Source of the DNA: Bradyrhizobium sp. DOA9
Lineage (GTDB): Bacteria > Pseudomonadota > Alphaproteobacteria > Rhizobiales > Xanthobacteraceae
Assembly: GCF_000617845.2 (NCBI RefSeq)
Contig: NZ_DF820425.1
Location: forward strand, 1,185,690-1,249,689
Reading direction: 5' to 3'
DNA: 64,000 nt
Shown here: one piece after another, positions 54,660 to 64,000 of the stretch
Layout of the letters: each line of letters opens with the position of its first letter
Numbering within the stretch: the first letter of the stretch is position 1
Program-made: the position numbers and the translations under genes
Notes under the pieces: generated by a model
The model's input: only the letters and a program-made list of their open reading frames with translations
Database searches by the model: none
What the model was told of the DNA's origin: nothing

Positions 54660-55783
54660 GCCTTGACCCGACTGAACTGAAGGCGGCGCTGGCGCGCGAA
54701 GCGCACGCGCTCGGCTTCGACTGCATCGGCGTCACCGCGCCGGGCACGATCGAAAGTGCCGGAAAACACTTCCTCGACTTCATCGCCTCGGGCGGCCATG
54801 GCGACATGGATTGGCTCGCGAACCAGCCGGAGCGCCGCGTCGATCCGCGCGGGCTGTGGGCCGACGTGCGCAGCGTGATCATGCTCGGCGTCAATTACGG
54901 TCCCGACACCGATCCACTCGCGGTCCTGAAGCAGCGCACGCGCGCTGCGATCTCGGTCTATGCGCAAGGCGACGATTATCACGACCTGATCAAGAAGCGG
55001 CTGAAGGCGTTGGCGCGCTGGCTGGTCGCGGCCGCGCCGAGCGAGGTGAAAGTGTTCGTCGACACGGCGGCCGTGATGGAGAAGCCCTTAGCGCAGACCG
55101 CCGGCCTCGGCTGGCAGGGCAAGCACACCAACCTCGTCTCGCGCGAGTTCGGCTCGTGGCTGTTTCTCGGAGCGATCTACACCACGCTCGATCTGCCGCG
55201 CGACGAGCCCGAGATCGATCATTGCGGCTCGTGCCGGGCCTGTCTCGACATCTGTCCAACCGCGGCGTTCCCGGCACCCTACAAGCTCGATGCGCGGCGC
55301 TGCATCTCGTATCTCACAATCGAGAACAAGGGCCCGATCCCGCGCGAGTTTCGCAAAAGCATCGGCAACCGCATCTATGGCTGCGACGATTGCCTCGCGG
55401 CGTGCCCTTGGAACAAATTCGCGCAAGAGGGGCGCGAGGCCAAGCTCGCCGCGCGCGACGAATTGCGCGCGCCTTCGCTCGCTGAGCTCGCGCGGCTCGA
55501 CGATGCCGCGTTTCGCGCGCTGTTCACGAAGTCGCCGGTCAAGCGCATCGGACGCGACCGATTCTTGCGGAATGTGCTGATTGCGATCGGCAACTCCGGG
55601 GACGCCGCGCTGGCAGACGAAGCGCGGCGATTGCTCGACGATGCAAGCCCGCTGGTGCGCGGCGCGGCGGTGTGGGCGCTGGGGCAGTTGCTGGCGCGGG
55701 AAGAATTTCAGACGATGAAGTCTGCTGCTGCGAGCAACGAGCACGACGACAGTGTGCGTGAGGAGTGGCGGGCTGCTTCCTGA
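54608..55783 (+). CDS. queG: Epoxyqueuosine reductase
   Basis: A 391-residue cobalamin-dependent iron-sulphur enzyme that reduces epoxyqueuosine in tRNA to queuosine. [20 protein letters not shown] starts the conserved part; the two 4Fe-4S motifs are [13 protein letters not shown] and [11 protein letters not shown], and a short HEAT-like C-terminus follows ([20 protein letters not shown]). The first supported in-frame ATG is 54608, inside the GST gene; conserved similarity begins only near 54670, so a start near 54656 with a rare codon is also possible. Confidence 0.93.
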   Translation: MAGRRAGVADLRGPGFLSLDPTELKAALAREAHALGFDCIGVTAPGTIESAGKHFLDFIASGGHGDMDWLANQPERRVDPRGLWADVRSVIMLGVNYGPDTDPLAVLKQRTRAAISVYAQGDDYHDLIKKRLKALARWLVAAAPSEVKVFVDTAAVMEKPLAQTAGLGWQGKHTNLVSREFGSWLFLGAIYTTLDLPRDEPEIDHCGSCRACLDICPTAAFPAPYKLDARRCISYLTIENKGPIPREFRKSIGNRIYGCDDCLAACPWNKFAQEGREAKLAARDELRAPSLAELARLDDAAFRALFTKSPVKRIGRDRFLRNVLIAIGNSGDAALADEARRLLDDASPLVRGAAVWALGQLLAREEFQTMKSAAASNEHDDSVREEWRAAS

Positions 55784-55819
55784 CTTGATTTCCCCACGCA
55801 TTCCCGCAATCTCGCGCGC

Positions 55820-56617
55820 ATGACAAACATGCCTTTCTTCACCCGCGACGGCGACACATTCCATCCGACGGAAGTCGCGAGCGGTCCATGGGACCCGAAA
55901 TCGCTGCACGGGCGCGTCATCGTCGGCCTGCTCGGCTTCGTCATCGAGGAGCGCCATTCCGGGCCCGAATTCGTGCCGGCGCGGCTCACGGTCGACATGT
56001 TCCGGCTGCCGACCATCGACAAGCCGATTCACGTGACGACGCGGCTGGTGCGCGACGGCATGCGCATCCGCGTGGTGGAAGCGGAGTTCTTTTCCGGCGG
56101 CATCAGCATGGCGCGCGCCTCGTGCCAGTTGCTGCGCAAGACGCAAAATCCCGATGGCAATGTCTGGTCGCCGCCGAACTGGGACGCACCGAAGCCGGCC
56201 GAGATCCCCAAGCCCACCGATCCCAGGCTCGGCATGAACGGAAAATGGGCGACGCGCCCGATCGTCGGCCATATGGGCTCGCTCGGCCCGCGCCGGCTCT
56301 GGATGAGCGAGGTGCGCGAGCTCGTCGCGGGCGTGGCGATGACGCCGTTCGTGCATGTCGCAACCGGCGCCGATTTCGCCAGCCCGTTCGCCAATGCCGG
56401 CGACCAGGGGCTCGGCTATATCAACAGCGACGTCACGATCTATCTGCACCGACTGCCGGTCACGGAATGGATCGGCTTCGAGGTGGTGAACCACCACGCC
56501 ACCGACGGCGTCGCGATCGGCGAATGCTGGCTCTATGACGAACAGGGCCCGATCGGCACCGCGACGGTGGCCGCGCTCGCGCAGCGCAAGCCGATGGCGA
56601 ACCCGTCGAAACGGTAG
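55820..56617 (+). CDS. Acyl-CoA thioesterase-like double hot-dog protein
   Basis: A 265-residue protein with two hot-dog halves like TesB-type thioesterases. PTEVASGPWDPKSLHGRVIV and the ARLTVDMFRLP strand mark the first half; GDQGLGYINSDVTIYLHRLP and IGFEVVNHHATDGVAIGECW mark the second. Catalytic residues cannot be assigned with certainty, so 'thioesterase-like' is the safe name. It begins 37 bases after queG and ends at a palindromic terminator shared with the convergent NTF2-like gene. Confidence 0.82.
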   Translation: MTNMPFFTRDGDTFHPTEVASGPWDPKSLHGRVIVGLLGFVIEERHSGPEFVPARLTVDMFRLPTIDKPIHVTTRLVRDGMRIRVVEAEFFSGGISMARASCQLLRKTQNPDGNVWSPPNWDAPKPAEIPKPTDPRLGMNGKWATRPIVGHMGSLGPRRLWMSEVRELVAGVAMTPFVHVATGADFASPFANAGDQGLGYINSDVTIYLHRLPVTEWIGFEVVNHHATDGVAIGECWLYDEQGPIGTATVAALAQRKPMANPSKR

Positions 56618-56625
56618 CTCACCGC

Positions 56626-56668
56626 CGTCATTCCGGGCTCGCGCCAAGTGGCGCGCCCCGGAATGACG
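56626..56668. repeat. Palindrome between convergent genes (CGTCATTCCGGG type)
   Basis: CGTCATTCCGGG pairs with CCCCGGAATGACG around GCGCC-aagt-GGCGC. It lies between the thioesterase-like and NTF2-like genes and probably works as a bidirectional terminator; the sequence is also a common dispersed repeat type. Confidence 0.8.
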
Positions 56669-56670
56669 AC

Positions 56671-57138
56671 CTAATCCAAATGCCGCTGCATCTCCGGCCG
56701 CGCCTTGAGCTCGGCGCCCTGCCTGGCGGCGATCTTGGCGATCCGCTCCGGCGCAAACTTCAAATCGACGAACGCCGGCGCGGTGTTGGCGACCTCGTGA
56801 TAGCTCGCGATCCTGCCGTCGCTCAGCGTCATGATCGCAACGCCCTCGAACATCGCCCGCGCGCCGTTCGCTTCCGGCAATGTCGATTTGTAGCTGAAGG
56901 TATAGCGCGCATAGAGCGTGGTGCCGTCGGTGACGGGATCGTGCATGTCCCAGCGGAAATCCGTCGCCGTGCGATAGAACCAGTCGTCGATCATCGCGGC
57001 GATCGTCGCGCGGCCGGCGAAGGCGCCGTAGAAGACGTCGTGATAGACGCCGTCCTCGGTGAACAGCGCGGCGAAGGCTTTGCCGTTGCGCTGCTCGACG
57101 GCGTCGCAGAAGGCGCGCAGCATGGCGGTGGTGGTCAT
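56671..57138 (-). CDS. NTF2-like/SnoaL-fold protein
   Basis: A 155-residue single-domain protein of the NTF2-like superfamily. LRAFCDAVEQRNGKAFAALF, TEDGVYHDVFYG, WDMHDPVTDGTTLYARYTF and a late GRIASYHEVAN stretch are typical. These proteins can be isomerases, dehydratases or ligand binders, and no catalytic set is clear. ATG 57138 has GGAGG eight bases before it and is preferred over ATG 57153. Confidence 0.85.
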   Translation of the reverse strand: MTTTAMLRAFCDAVEQRNGKAFAALFTEDGVYHDVFYGAFAGRATIAAMIDDWFYRTATDFRWDMHDPVTDGTTLYARYTFSYKSTLPEANGARAMFEGVAIMTLSDGRIASYHEVANTAPAFVDLKFAPERIAKIAARQGAELKARPEMQRHLD

Positions 57139-57161
57139 TGGCGTTGCCTCCATCCCCGTTC

Positions 57162-57262
57162 CCCGTCATGCCCCGCGAAGGCGCATCCAGTACGCCGAGC
57201 CTCTCGGTTAAATCATCACGGCCGCGGCGTACTGGATCGTCCGCCTTCGCGGACGATGACAC
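57162..57262. repeat. Long imperfect palindrome (GCGAAGGCG-ATCCAGTACGCC type)
   Basis: GTCAT..CCCGCGAAGGCG and ATCCAGTACGCC at the left match GGCGTACTGGAT and CGCCTTCGCGG..GATGAC at the right, with 30 bases between. It lies between two minus-strand genes; a third repeat type for this window. Confidence 0.8.
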
Positions 57263-57280
57263 CGATTGTTTAGAGACACT

Positions 57281-58069
57281 TCACCCGATCTCCGCCACCG
57301 CGGCAAGAATGCGCGCGATGTCCTGCGGGCGGGACAGGCGATGGTCACCGTCCTGGATCATGGTCAGCACGACGTCGTCGGCCGGCAGGCGATGGGTCAG
57401 CGCGAACGCGTGCTGCCAGGGCACATCAGGGTCCTTCGCGCCTTGCAGGATGCGGACGGGGCAGCCGAGGTCGATGGCGCTGCCGAGCACGAGGTGATTG
57501 CGACCCTCCTCGATCAGGTTCCGCGTGATCGGATAGGGCGAGCCGTCGCCATATTCCGACGGCCGCAGCCAGAAGCCCTTGGTCTCGATCTCTTTCTTCA
57601 CCGCGGGCGGGAAATTCTTCCACATCAGCTCTTCGGTGAAATCGGGCGCCGGCGCGATCAGCACCAGGCCTGCGAGCGATGCTTTGCCGGCACGCTTCCT
57701 GATCTCGCGCGCGAGCAGCAGCGCCATCCAGCCGCCCATGGAGGAGCCGATCAGGATTTGCGGGCCGTCACAGAAGCGTTCGAACACTGCAACACTGTCC
57801 TCGAGCCAGCTGCCGATGGTTCCATTGGCGAAATCGCCGCCGGATTCGCCGTGACCGGAATAGTCGAACCGGACGATTGCGCGGCCGTGCTCGTGGGCCC
57901 AGGCATCCAGCGCCACGGCCTTGCCGCCCTGCATGTCCGACTTGAATCCGCCCAGCCAGACCAGGCCGGGACCTTTTCCGGGACGGCGGCGCACCGCGAT
58001 CCTGCGTGCGGACGGCCCTTCGCTCACATCGATGAACTCAAGCGCGGCATCGGGAATTGCGTCGGTCAT
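57281..58069 (-). CDS. Alpha/beta hydrolase
   Basis: A 262-residue serine hydrolase. LVWLGGFKSDMQGGKAVALD contains the oxyanion segment, the nucleophile elbow is GSSMGGW near residue 110, the aspartate is likely in GAKDPDVPW, and the histidine in DGDHRLSRP near the end. The fold resembles ABHD10/esterase-type enzymes that cut small thioesters or esters. It is divergent from infC, whose gene starts about 250 bases away. Substrate unknown. Confidence 0.9.
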   Translation of the reverse strand: MTDAIPDAALEFIDVSEGPSARRIAVRRRPGKGPGLVWLGGFKSDMQGGKAVALDAWAHEHGRAIVRFDYSGHGESGGDFANGTIGSWLEDSVAVFERFCDGPQILIGSSMGGWMALLLAREIRKRAGKASLAGLVLIAPAPDFTEELMWKNFPPAVKKEIETKGFWLRPSEYGDGSPYPITRNLIEEGRNHLVLGSAIDLGCPVRILQGAKDPDVPWQHAFALTHRLPADDVVLTMIQDGDHRLSRPQDIARILAAVAEIG

Positions 58070-58320
58070 GGAACGTTTACTCTGGCTGTGCGGTTTGAGC
58101 TGTCCGGACCTGTTCCGAAGGCACGACCGGCATCGCTATTGGTCCTTTGGGACGCTTGCGGAACAGAGGCAAGGTGTCTATGTCGGTCAGCGTGCCGAGG
58201 GCCGTGACCAAAATGCCTCGCATTTGACGGTTTTTCGACTGCGGTACGAGCGAATTGCTTGCCGGCAAACGCATCTTCCTTCAAAATAGCCGCTTCTTTC
58301 ACAACTTTGGAGAACCACCC

Positions 58321-58860
58321 ATTCGCCGTCCTAATAAAGCTCCGCCCGCTGCCAGCAAAGACGGGCCGCGCATCAATGATGATATCCGCAATGCGCAGAT
58401 CCAGCTGATCGACCAGACCGGTGACAACAAAGGCACGGTCGAGACAGTCGTCGCCATCCGGATGGCCCAGGAAGCTGGCATGGATCTGGTCGAGATTTCC
58501 CCGAACGTCAGTCCTCCCGTCTGCAAGATCATGGACTACGGGAAGTACAAGTATTCCGCCCAGAAGAAAGCCGCGGAAGCCCGCAAGCGGCAGAAGACCG
58601 TCGAGATCAAGGAGATCAAGCTCCGCCCGATGATCGACGATCACGATTACGACGTGAAGATGCGCGCGATGCAGCGCTTCTTCGAGGAGGGCGACAAGGT
58701 CAAGATCACGCTGCGCTATCGCGGCCGCGAAATGGCGCACCAGGAGATCGGCACCAAGCTGCTCGACAAGATCAAGACCGACGTCGCCGAGCTCGCCAAG
58801 GTCGAGCAGGACGCGCGGTTCGAAGGTCGCCAGGTCGTGATGGTGCTGGCGCCGCGCTGA
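58321..58860 (+). CDS. infC: Translation initiation factor IF-3 (AUU start)
   Basis: A 179-residue IF-3. [20 protein letters not shown] begins the N-domain, the linker is [11 protein letters not shown], and the C-domain ends with [13 protein letters not shown]. The start is ATT at 58321 (translated as Met, [11 protein letters not shown]), with TTTGGAG about eight bases upstream. No ATG or GTG gives a better start, and the AUU start is known in E. coli infC, where it allows IF-3 to repress its own synthesis. The frame upstream to a TTG at 58255 is spurious. Confidence 0.95.
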   Translation: MRRPNKAPPAASKDGPRINDDIRNAQIQLIDQTGDNKGTVETVVAIRMAQEAGMDLVEISPNVSPPVCKIMDYGKYKYSAQKKAAEARKRQKTVEIKEIKLRPMIDDHDYDVKMRAMQRFFEEGDKVKITLRYRGREMAHQEIGTKLLDKIKTDVAELAKVEQDARFEGRQVVMVLAPR

Positions 58861-58888
58861 CGCGCAACGCTTTGGGACTTGAGAATTC

Positions 58889-58920
58889 AACGGCCCGTCC
58901 GGATCCCCGGCGGGCCGTTT
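58889..58920. terminator. Hairpin terminator after infC
   Basis: AACGGCCCG and CGGGCCGTT flank GGATCCCCG-type loop bases, followed by TTTG. It ends six bases before the stop of the opposing gene, so it may serve both strands. Confidence 0.7.
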
Positions 58921-58925
58921 GTGTG

Positions 58926-59321
58926 TCAGCTCCGCGTCGCCTGCCAGGTGCCGCTGCACTGGTCGCCGGAAATGATGCCCCTCCACGAGCCGGCGCCGTT
59001 CACACCGGCGAGCCGGCCGCCGCCGCTGGCGTGGGATGCGCCGACGGAGACCTGGACGGCGACGGCGCCGGAACGGTTGACCCGGCCCGAGACCCGGCCG
59101 CCGCCGGCGGAGGAGACGCGGGTGCCTGTCACGGTGAAGGGAACGCTGTAGCCCGAGCTGCAATTGCCGCGGGTGGTGGCGAAGGTGACGTTCCAGATGC
59201 CGTCATAACCGCCGGCGCGGGCGTCGGCGGTTTGTGGCGGCGCAGCCGCGGCGAGCACGGCGAACAGCGCCAGAGGGCGCGGGCGGACGAATGAAATCAG
59301 AAGTTGCGGGAAGTGAGCCAT
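58926..59321 (-). CDS. Small secreted hypothetical protein between infC and rpmI
   Basis: A 131-residue protein with a signal peptide ending near residue 35 (QTADARAGGYDG). The mature part is Gly/Ser/Val-rich and looks like a small beta-sandwich with four cysteines in total: GIWNVTFATTRGNCSSGYSV, FTVTGTRVSSAGGGRVSGRV and ISGDQCSGTWQA. I do not recognise a family, and the last segment GASHASGGGRLAGVNG is unusual. It lies on the opposite strand between infC and rpmI, which are normally adjacent. Confidence 0.75.
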   Translation of the reverse strand: MAHFPQLLISFVRPRPLALFAVLAAAAPPQTADARAGGYDGIWNVTFATTRGNCSSGYSVPFTVTGTRVSSAGGGRVSGRVNRSGAVAVQVSVGASHASGGGRLAGVNGAGSWRGIISGDQCSGTWQATRS

Positions 59322-59596
59322 TTTGGACCTGCTTCAGGCGAGAAGGCTTGGACATGAGGGGTGGCAACCTCCAATAGTCGGCGAGCCGGTTTCGGCGGTT
59401 CATCGTTGCCAATTGGCCTGTCCTCTGTCATAAGCCCAGCCTTCATCGCCCGGCTGATTTACGGGCTGCCGTGGCGGTGTCTCGTGCGGGTTTCGCGCTT
59501 GGTCGCAAAACCTGAGCACAATCAACGCTCTAACGAGCAATTTTGACGGTCCAGCCGCCTTCGCGGGCGGATCTCTGTGGCCATTAGGAGAGCCAA

Positions 59597-59797
59597 ATGC
59601 CCAAACTGAAGACCAAATCGGGCGCTAAAAAGCGCTTCAAGGTGACTGCCACCGGCAAAGTGATGCACGCCCAGCGCGGCAAGCGTCACGGCATGATCAA
59701 GCGGACGAAGAAGCAGATCCGTCAGCTCCGCGGCACGCGCGTGCTGTTCAAGACCGACGGCGACAACGTCAAGAAGTACTTCTTGCCGAACGCCTGA
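59597..59797 (+). CDS. rpmI: 50S ribosomal protein L35
   Basis: The 66-residue ribosomal protein L35: [39 protein letters not shown] and a C-terminal tail LPNA are standard. The ATG follows an AGGAG ribosome-binding site. It is followed at 89 bases by rplT, the universal rpmI-rplT pair. Confidence 0.98.
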   Translation: MPKLKTKSGAKKRFKVTATGKVMHAQRGKRHGMIKRTKKQIRQLRGTRVLFKTDGDNVKKYFLPNA

Positions 59798-59886
59798 TCG
59801 CGTCCAAGAACGTCGAAGATCATTGCCATCCCTGCCGCGCCCGCGCGGCGATCCGATAACCAAAGTCATCTCTGAAGGATTTCGTC

Positions 59887-60246
59887 ATGTCTCGCGTCAA
59901 ACGCGGTGTGACCGCCCACGCCAAGCACAAGAAAGTCTACAAGGCCGCCAAGGGCTTCTACGGCCGCCGCAAGAACACCATCCGCGCCGCCAAGCCGGCG
60001 GTGGAGAAGGCCCAGCAATACGCCTTCCGCGACCGCAAGCGTAAGAAGCGCACCTTCCGCGCGCTCTGGATCCAGCGCATCAACGCTGCCGTCCGTCCGT
60101 TCGGCCTGACCTACAGCAAGTTTATCGACGGCATGGCCAAGTCGGGCATCACCGTGGACCGCAAGGTGCTGTCGGATCTCGCGATCAGCGAGCCTGCGGC
60201 GTTCCAGGCGATCGCCGAGAAGGCCAAGGCCGCGCTGGCGGCGTAA
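59887..60246 (+). CDS. rplT: 50S ribosomal protein L20
   Basis: The 119-residue ribosomal protein L20, needed early in 50S assembly. [39 protein letters not shown] and the C-terminal helix with [20 protein letters not shown] are conserved. In other bacteria L20 represses its own operon through an RNA pseudoknot; no such structure was tested here. The gap to pheS (217 bases) holds palindromes such as TGCCCGG...CCGGGCG but no gene. Confidence 0.98.
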   Translation: MSRVKRGVTAHAKHKKVYKAAKGFYGRRKNTIRAAKPAVEKAQQYAFRDRKRKKRTFRALWIQRINAAVRPFGLTYSKFIDGMAKSGITVDRKVLSDLAISEPAAFQAIAEKAKAALAA

Positions 60247-60463
60247 GCCGCCCCACTCACTGCGCGACTTGCGCAGCGTTCAGCTTCTGATGGCCGGGCA
60301 CAGGCGCGCGTCGCGCTTTCATCGCCCCGGCCGTCATCTCTCGCGCATACACTTCTCCGACGTGGATGCCCGGCGAATCTAACGCGAAGACGCGCTTCGC
60401 GCTTTTGACCGGGCGTGACGGGCTAGGATCATCGGCTCAGCATCCTGGCCAAAAGGGATTGCC

Positions 60464-61546
60464 ATGACCGATCTTGCCCAGCTCCAAGCCCAGATCATCG
60501 CCGACATCGCCGCGGCTGCCGACGAGGCTGCGCTAGAGGCCGTGCGCGTCGCGGCCCTCGGCAAGAAGGGCTCGATCTCGGCGCTGCTCGCCACGCTCGG
60601 CAAGATGTCGCCGGACGAGCGCAAGACGCAGGGCGCGGCGATCAACCAGGCCAAGGACGAGGTCACCCAGGCGCTCGCCGCTCGGCGCGACGTGCTGAAG
60701 TCGGCGGCGCTCGATGCGCGGCTGGCGTCCGAGACCGTCGACGTCACCCTGCCGCTGCGCGATGCGCCGGCTGAGGCCGGCCGCATCCATCCGCTGAGCC
60801 AGGTCTGGGACGAGCTCACCACGATCTTCGCCGACATGGGCTTCTCGGTGGCCGAAGGCCCCGACATCGAGACCGACGACTACAACTTTACCAAGCTGAA
60901 TTTTCCGGAAGGCCATCCGGCGCGCGAGATGCACGACACGTTCTTCTTCCATCCGAAGGAGGACGGCTCGCGCATGCTGCTGCGAACCCACACCTCGCCG
61001 GTGCAGGTGCGCACCATGCTGAGCCAGAAGCCGCCGATCCGCGTGATCTGCCCGGGCCGCACCTATCGCATCGATTCGGACGCGACCCACACGCCGCAAT
61101 TCCACCAGGTCGAGGGCCTCGTCATCGACAAGACCTCGCATCTCGGCCACCTCAAATGGATCCTGCACGAGTTCTGCAAGGCGTTCTTCGAGGTCGACCA
61201 CATCAACATGCGCTTCCGCCCGTCGTTCTTCCCGTTCACCGAGCCGTCGCTGGAAGTCGACATCCAGTGCCGCCGCGACAAGGGCGAGATCCGCTTCGGC
61301 GAGGGCGAGGACTGGCTCGAGATCCTCGGCTGCGGCATGGTGCATCCGAACGTGCTGCGCGCCTGCGGCATCGATCCCGACGAGTACCAGGGCTTCGCCT
61401 GGGGCATGGGCATCGACCGCATCGCCATGCTGAAATACGGCATCGCCGACCTGCGCCAGCTGTTCGACAGCGACGTCCGCTGGCTGTCCCATTACGGCTT
61501 CAAGCCGCTCGAAGTGCCAACGCTCGCGGGAGGGCTGAGCTCATGA
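60464..61546 (+). CDS. pheS: Phenylalanyl-tRNA synthetase alpha subunit
   Basis: The 360-residue alpha subunit of the alpha2beta2 PheRS, which charges tRNA-Phe. An N-terminal coiled-coil ([20 protein letters not shown]) is followed by the class II core: motif 1 region [16 protein letters not shown], motif 2 [13 protein letters not shown] with [10 protein letters not shown], and motif 3 [13 protein letters not shown]. The start is ATG 60464 after AAAGGGA. The stop overlaps pheT as ATGA. Confidence 0.98.
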   Translation: MTDLAQLQAQIIADIAAAADEAALEAVRVAALGKKGSISALLATLGKMSPDERKTQGAAINQAKDEVTQALAARRDVLKSAALDARLASETVDVTLPLRDAPAEAGRIHPLSQVWDELTTIFADMGFSVAEGPDIETDDYNFTKLNFPEGHPAREMHDTFFFHPKEDGSRMLLRTHTSPVQVRTMLSQKPPIRVICPGRTYRIDSDATHTPQFHQVEGLVIDKTSHLGHLKWILHEFCKAFFEVDHINMRFRPSFFPFTEPSLEVDIQCRRDKGEIRFGEGEDWLEILGCGMVHPNVLRACGIDPDEYQGFAWGMGIDRIAMLKYGIADLRQLFDSDVRWLSHYGFKPLEVPTLAGGLSS

Positions 61547-63951
61547 AATTCACCCTCTCCTGGCTGAAGGACCATCTCGAGACCGACGAGCCGCTTGAGC
61601 GGCTCGCCGACAAGCTCACCATGATCGGGCTCGAGGTCGAGAACATCGAGGACAAGGCGAAGGCGCTGAAGCCTTTCACCATCGCGAAGGTGATCTCGGC
61701 CGAGCAGCATCCGAACGCGGATCGCCTGCGGGTCTGCATGGTCGACACCGGCGACGGCGGTGCGCCCGTGCAGGTCGTGTGCGGGGCGCCGAATGCGCGG
61801 ACGGGTCTCGTCAGCGTGTTCTCGCCGCCCGGCACCTACATTCCCGGCAAGGACATCACGCTCGGAATCGGCACCATCCGCGGCGTCGAGAGCCGCGGCA
61901 TGCTGTGCTCGGCGGCCGAGCTCCAGATCTCCAACGACCATGACGGCATCATGGAATTGCCGGCGGACGCGCCGATCGGCGCTGCTTACGCCGAGTGGGC
62001 CGGCCTCGGCGATCCCGTGATCGAGATCAATCTGACGCCGAACCGGCAGGACTGCACCGGCGTGCACGGCATCGCGCGCGACCTCGCCGCCGCCGACATG
62101 GGCAAGTTCAAGGATCCGACCATCAAGCCGATCAAGGGCGAATTCCCCTGCCCCGTGAAGGTCACGGTCGAGGATGCAACGCTCTGCCCGGGTTTTGCGC
62201 TCCGCCTCGTGCGCGGCGTCAAGAACGGACCGTCGCCGGAATGGCTGCAGAAGCGGCTGACCGCGATCGGCCTGCGTCCGATCAACGCGCTGGTCGACAT
62301 CACCAACTTCATGACCTACGACCGTGCGCGCCCGCTGCACGTGTTCGACGCCAGGAAGGTGAAGGGCAATCTCGTCGTGCGCCGCGCGCGCGACGGCGAG
62401 AGCCTGTTGGCGCTCGACGGCCGCACCTACAATCTCGATCCCGCCATTTGCGTGATCGCCGACGAGCACGGCGTCGAATCGCTCGCCGGCATCATGGGCG
62501 GCGAGGCCTCGGGCTGCGACGAGAACACGACCGACGTGCTGATCGAATCGGCGCTGTGGAACGAGATCAACATCGCCCAGACCGGCCGCAAGCTCGGCAT
62601 CAATTCGGACGCGCGCTACCGCTTCGAGCGCGGCGTCGATCCGGCCTTCATGGTGCCCGGCATCGAGCTCGCGACCAAGCTGGTGATGGAGATGTGCGGC
62701 GGCACGCCGTCCGAGACATTCGTGGTCGGCAAGACCTTTGGCGATGATCGCCTGATCGAATTCCCGCTCACCGAGGTCAAGCGCCTCTCCGGCATCGAGG
62801 TGCCGCAGGTCGAGATGAAGCGCATCCTGACCCATCTCGGCTTCATGATGGCGGGTCCCGGCCCGGTGGTGAAGATCGCAGTGCCGTCGTGGCGCTCCGA
62901 CGTGCACGGCAAGGCCGACATCGTCGAGGAAGTCGTCCGCATCTTCGGCGTCGACAAGGTGCCGATGACACCGTTCGAGCGCGGCGACGAGCCGCGCAAG
63001 CCGGTGCTGACGCCGCTGCAGCTGCGCACCCGCCGCGCCAGGCGCGCGCTCGCGAGCCGTGGCATGGTCGAAGCCGTGACCTGGTCGTTCATCGCCAAGC
63101 CTGCGGCCGAATTGTTCGGCGGCGGACAGCGCGAGCTCGAGGTGGCCAACCCGATCGCCTCGGATCTCTCCGACATGCGCCCGACCCTGCTCGCCGGCCT
63201 GATCGCGGCGGCGCAGGCCAATGCCGATCGCGGCTTCGGCGATGTCGCGCTGTTCGAGGTCGGCCAGGTCTTCAAGGGCGATCGCCCGCAGGACCAGTTC
63301 ATGGCGGCGAGCGGCGTGCGCCGCGGCCTTGCTTCGTCCGAAGGCCTGGGACGGCACTGGACCGGCTCGGCGCAGGCCGATGTGTTCGACGCCAAGGCCG
63401 ATGCGCTGGCGGTGCTGGCGGCCGCCGGCGCGCCGATGCAGGCGCTGCAGATCGTGGCGGGTGGGCCCGGCTGGCTGCATCCGGGCCGCTCCGGCACGAT
63501 CCAGATCGGGCCGCAGAACGTGCTCGGCCATTTCGGCGAAGTGCACCCCAGGGCGCTCGAGGCACTCGGCGCCGACGGGCCGCTTGTCGTGTTCGAGATG
63601 ATCCTCGACCGCATCCCCGAGGCGAAGAAGAAGCCGACGCGCGCAAAACCCTTGATCGAGCTCTCGGCGTTCCAGCCTGTTACGCGTGACTTCGCGTTCA
63701 TCGTAGATCGCGCCGTCAAGGCCGGCGACATCGTCCGCGCTGCGCTGGGTGTCGACAAGAAGCTGATCACCGGCGTCAATGTCTTCGACGTCTACGAGGG
63801 CAAGGGCATCGACGAGGCCAAGAAGTCGATCGCGATCGCGGTCACGCTTCAGCCCCGCGAGAAAACACTGACCGATCAGGAGATCGAGGCTGTGGCGGCG
63901 AAGCTCGTGGCGGAGGTCACCAAGAAAACCGGCGGCACATTGCGGGGATGA
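61543..63951 (+). CDS. pheT: Phenylalanyl-tRNA synthetase beta subunit
   Basis: The 802-residue beta subunit. [20 protein letters not shown] starts it, a tRNA-binding OB domain follows ([20 protein letters not shown]), then the B3/B4 editing domain, B5, a catalytic-like core and the C-terminal FDX-ACB anticodon domain ([20 protein letters not shown]). The length is normal. The start ATG overlaps pheS by four bases; an open frame further upstream is a shadow of pheS. Confidence 0.98.
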   Translation: MKFTLSWLKDHLETDEPLERLADKLTMIGLEVENIEDKAKALKPFTIAKVISAEQHPNADRLRVCMVDTGDGGAPVQVVCGAPNARTGLVSVFSPPGTYIPGKDITLGIGTIRGVESRGMLCSAAELQISNDHDGIMELPADAPIGAAYAEWAGLGDPVIEINLTPNRQDCTGVHGIARDLAAADMGKFKDPTIKPIKGEFPCPVKVTVEDATLCPGFALRLVRGVKNGPSPEWLQKRLTAIGLRPINALVDITNFMTYDRARPLHVFDARKVKGNLVVRRARDGESLLALDGRTYNLDPAICVIADEHGVESLAGIMGGEASGCDENTTDVLIESALWNEINIAQTGRKLGINSDARYRFERGVDPAFMVPGIELATKLVMEMCGGTPSETFVVGKTFGDDRLIEFPLTEVKRLSGIEVPQVEMKRILTHLGFMMAGPGPVVKIAVPSWRSDVHGKADIVEEVVRIFGVDKVPMTPFERGDEPRKPVLTPLQLRTRRARRALASRGMVEAVTWSFIAKPAAELFGGGQRELEVANPIASDLSDMRPTLLAGLIAAAQANADRGFGDVALFEVGQVFKGDRPQDQFMAASGVRRGLASSEGLGRHWTGSAQADVFDAKADALAVLAAAGAPMQALQIVAGGPGWLHPGRSGTIQIGPQNVLGHFGEVHPRALEALGADGPLVVFEMILDRIPEAKKKPTRAKPLIELSAFQPVTRDFAFIVDRAVKAGDIVRAALGVDKKLITGVNVFDVYEGKGIDEAKKSIAIAVTLQPREKTLTDQEIEAVAAKLVAEVTKKTGGTLRG

Positions 63952-64000
63952 GTCTCACCGACCTTCTCCCGAACGACGTCAGCCTTACCATTGCGGCGGC
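63948..64000 (+). CDS. Start of an unidentified gene (cut by the window end)
   Basis: An ATG overlapping the pheT stop as ATGA opens a frame that continues to the window end ([17 protein letters not shown]). Only 17 codons are visible, so no product can be named. The overlap suggests co-translation with pheT. Confidence 0.5.
   Translation, partial: MSLTDLLPNDVSLTIAA

Noticed and set aside
60247..60463. Possible T-box or phenylalanine leader before pheS
   Set aside because: No leader peptide rich in Phe codons and no T-box sequence; T-boxes are not expected in alphaproteobacteria. Only palindromic repeat-like stretches are present.

Overview
The window is a high-GC chromosomal segment of an alphaproteobacterium, very probably Bradyrhizobium or a close relative in the Nitrobacteraceae. 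The evidence is conserved gene order (trpFBA-accD-folC, aroA-cmk-rpsA-sppA-ihfB, lptC-lptA-lptB-rpoN-hpf-ptsN, infC/rpmI/rplT-pheST), a FYDLN acid-domain protein, a ROSE-type RNA thermometer before a small heat-shock gene, and many dispersed palindromic repeats. All assignments rest on reading motifs and context; no database search was possible.

Layout. 1-1850: the end of addA, trxA and a stand-alone ATP-dependent DNA ligase. 1850-14400, minus strand: aroA, cmk, rpsA, sppA, ihfB, a LapA-domain protein, trpF, trpB, trpA, accD, folC and a metallophosphoesterase. The trpB-trpA junction is interrupted by a DUF559 nuclease-like gene on the opposite strand, between two inverted copies of a double-hairpin repeat. 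14500-18100: FYDLN protein, tRNA-Ala, a small GIY-YIG nuclease gene beside a palindromic repeat, the divergent ohrR/ohr pair and a class III CoA-transferase. 18248-22509: a ugpBAEC-type glycerol-3-phosphate transporter behind a Pho-box-like site. 22680-23600: heat-shock module (RpoH-like promoter, ROSE, Hsp20, DUF1150 protein). 24000-28300: a TetR regulator with a two-gene molybdenum hydroxylase. 28600-31500: a saccharopine-dehydrogenase-like protein and an SDR divergent from a second TetR regulator. 31700-35270: an outer-membrane beta-barrel, a secreted GH5 hydrolase, an O-antigen ligase/polymerase-type protein and a possible coupled small ORF.

35449-42002: ptsN, hpf, rpoN, lptB, lptA, lptC and an RNase D-like exonuclease. 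42108-52823 holds three parts of a decaprenylphosphoryl-arabinose-type pathway (a UbiA-family phosphoribosyltransferase candidate, DprE2-like and DprE1-like proteins). Between them lie a YadA-like trimeric autotransporter, an MFS transporter, an LprI-like protein, tRNA-Leu, an NDUFA9-like protein and one complete IS5-family element inserted at the tip of a palindromic repeat. 52991-58069: uppP, a GST, queG, a thioesterase, an NTF2-like protein and an alpha/beta hydrolase. 58321-64000: infC (AUU start), rpmI, rplT, pheS, pheT and the first codons of another gene.

The most unusual signal is the set of double-hairpin repeats. One copy pair encloses a DUF559 nuclease gene, another has the same mirrored arms with only a short spacer, further copies form a related subfamily, and one copy was the landing site of the IS5 element. 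This resembles an autonomous/non-autonomous mobile repeat system of the REP/RAYT kind but with a PD-(D/E)xK-type protein. That interpretation is inference.
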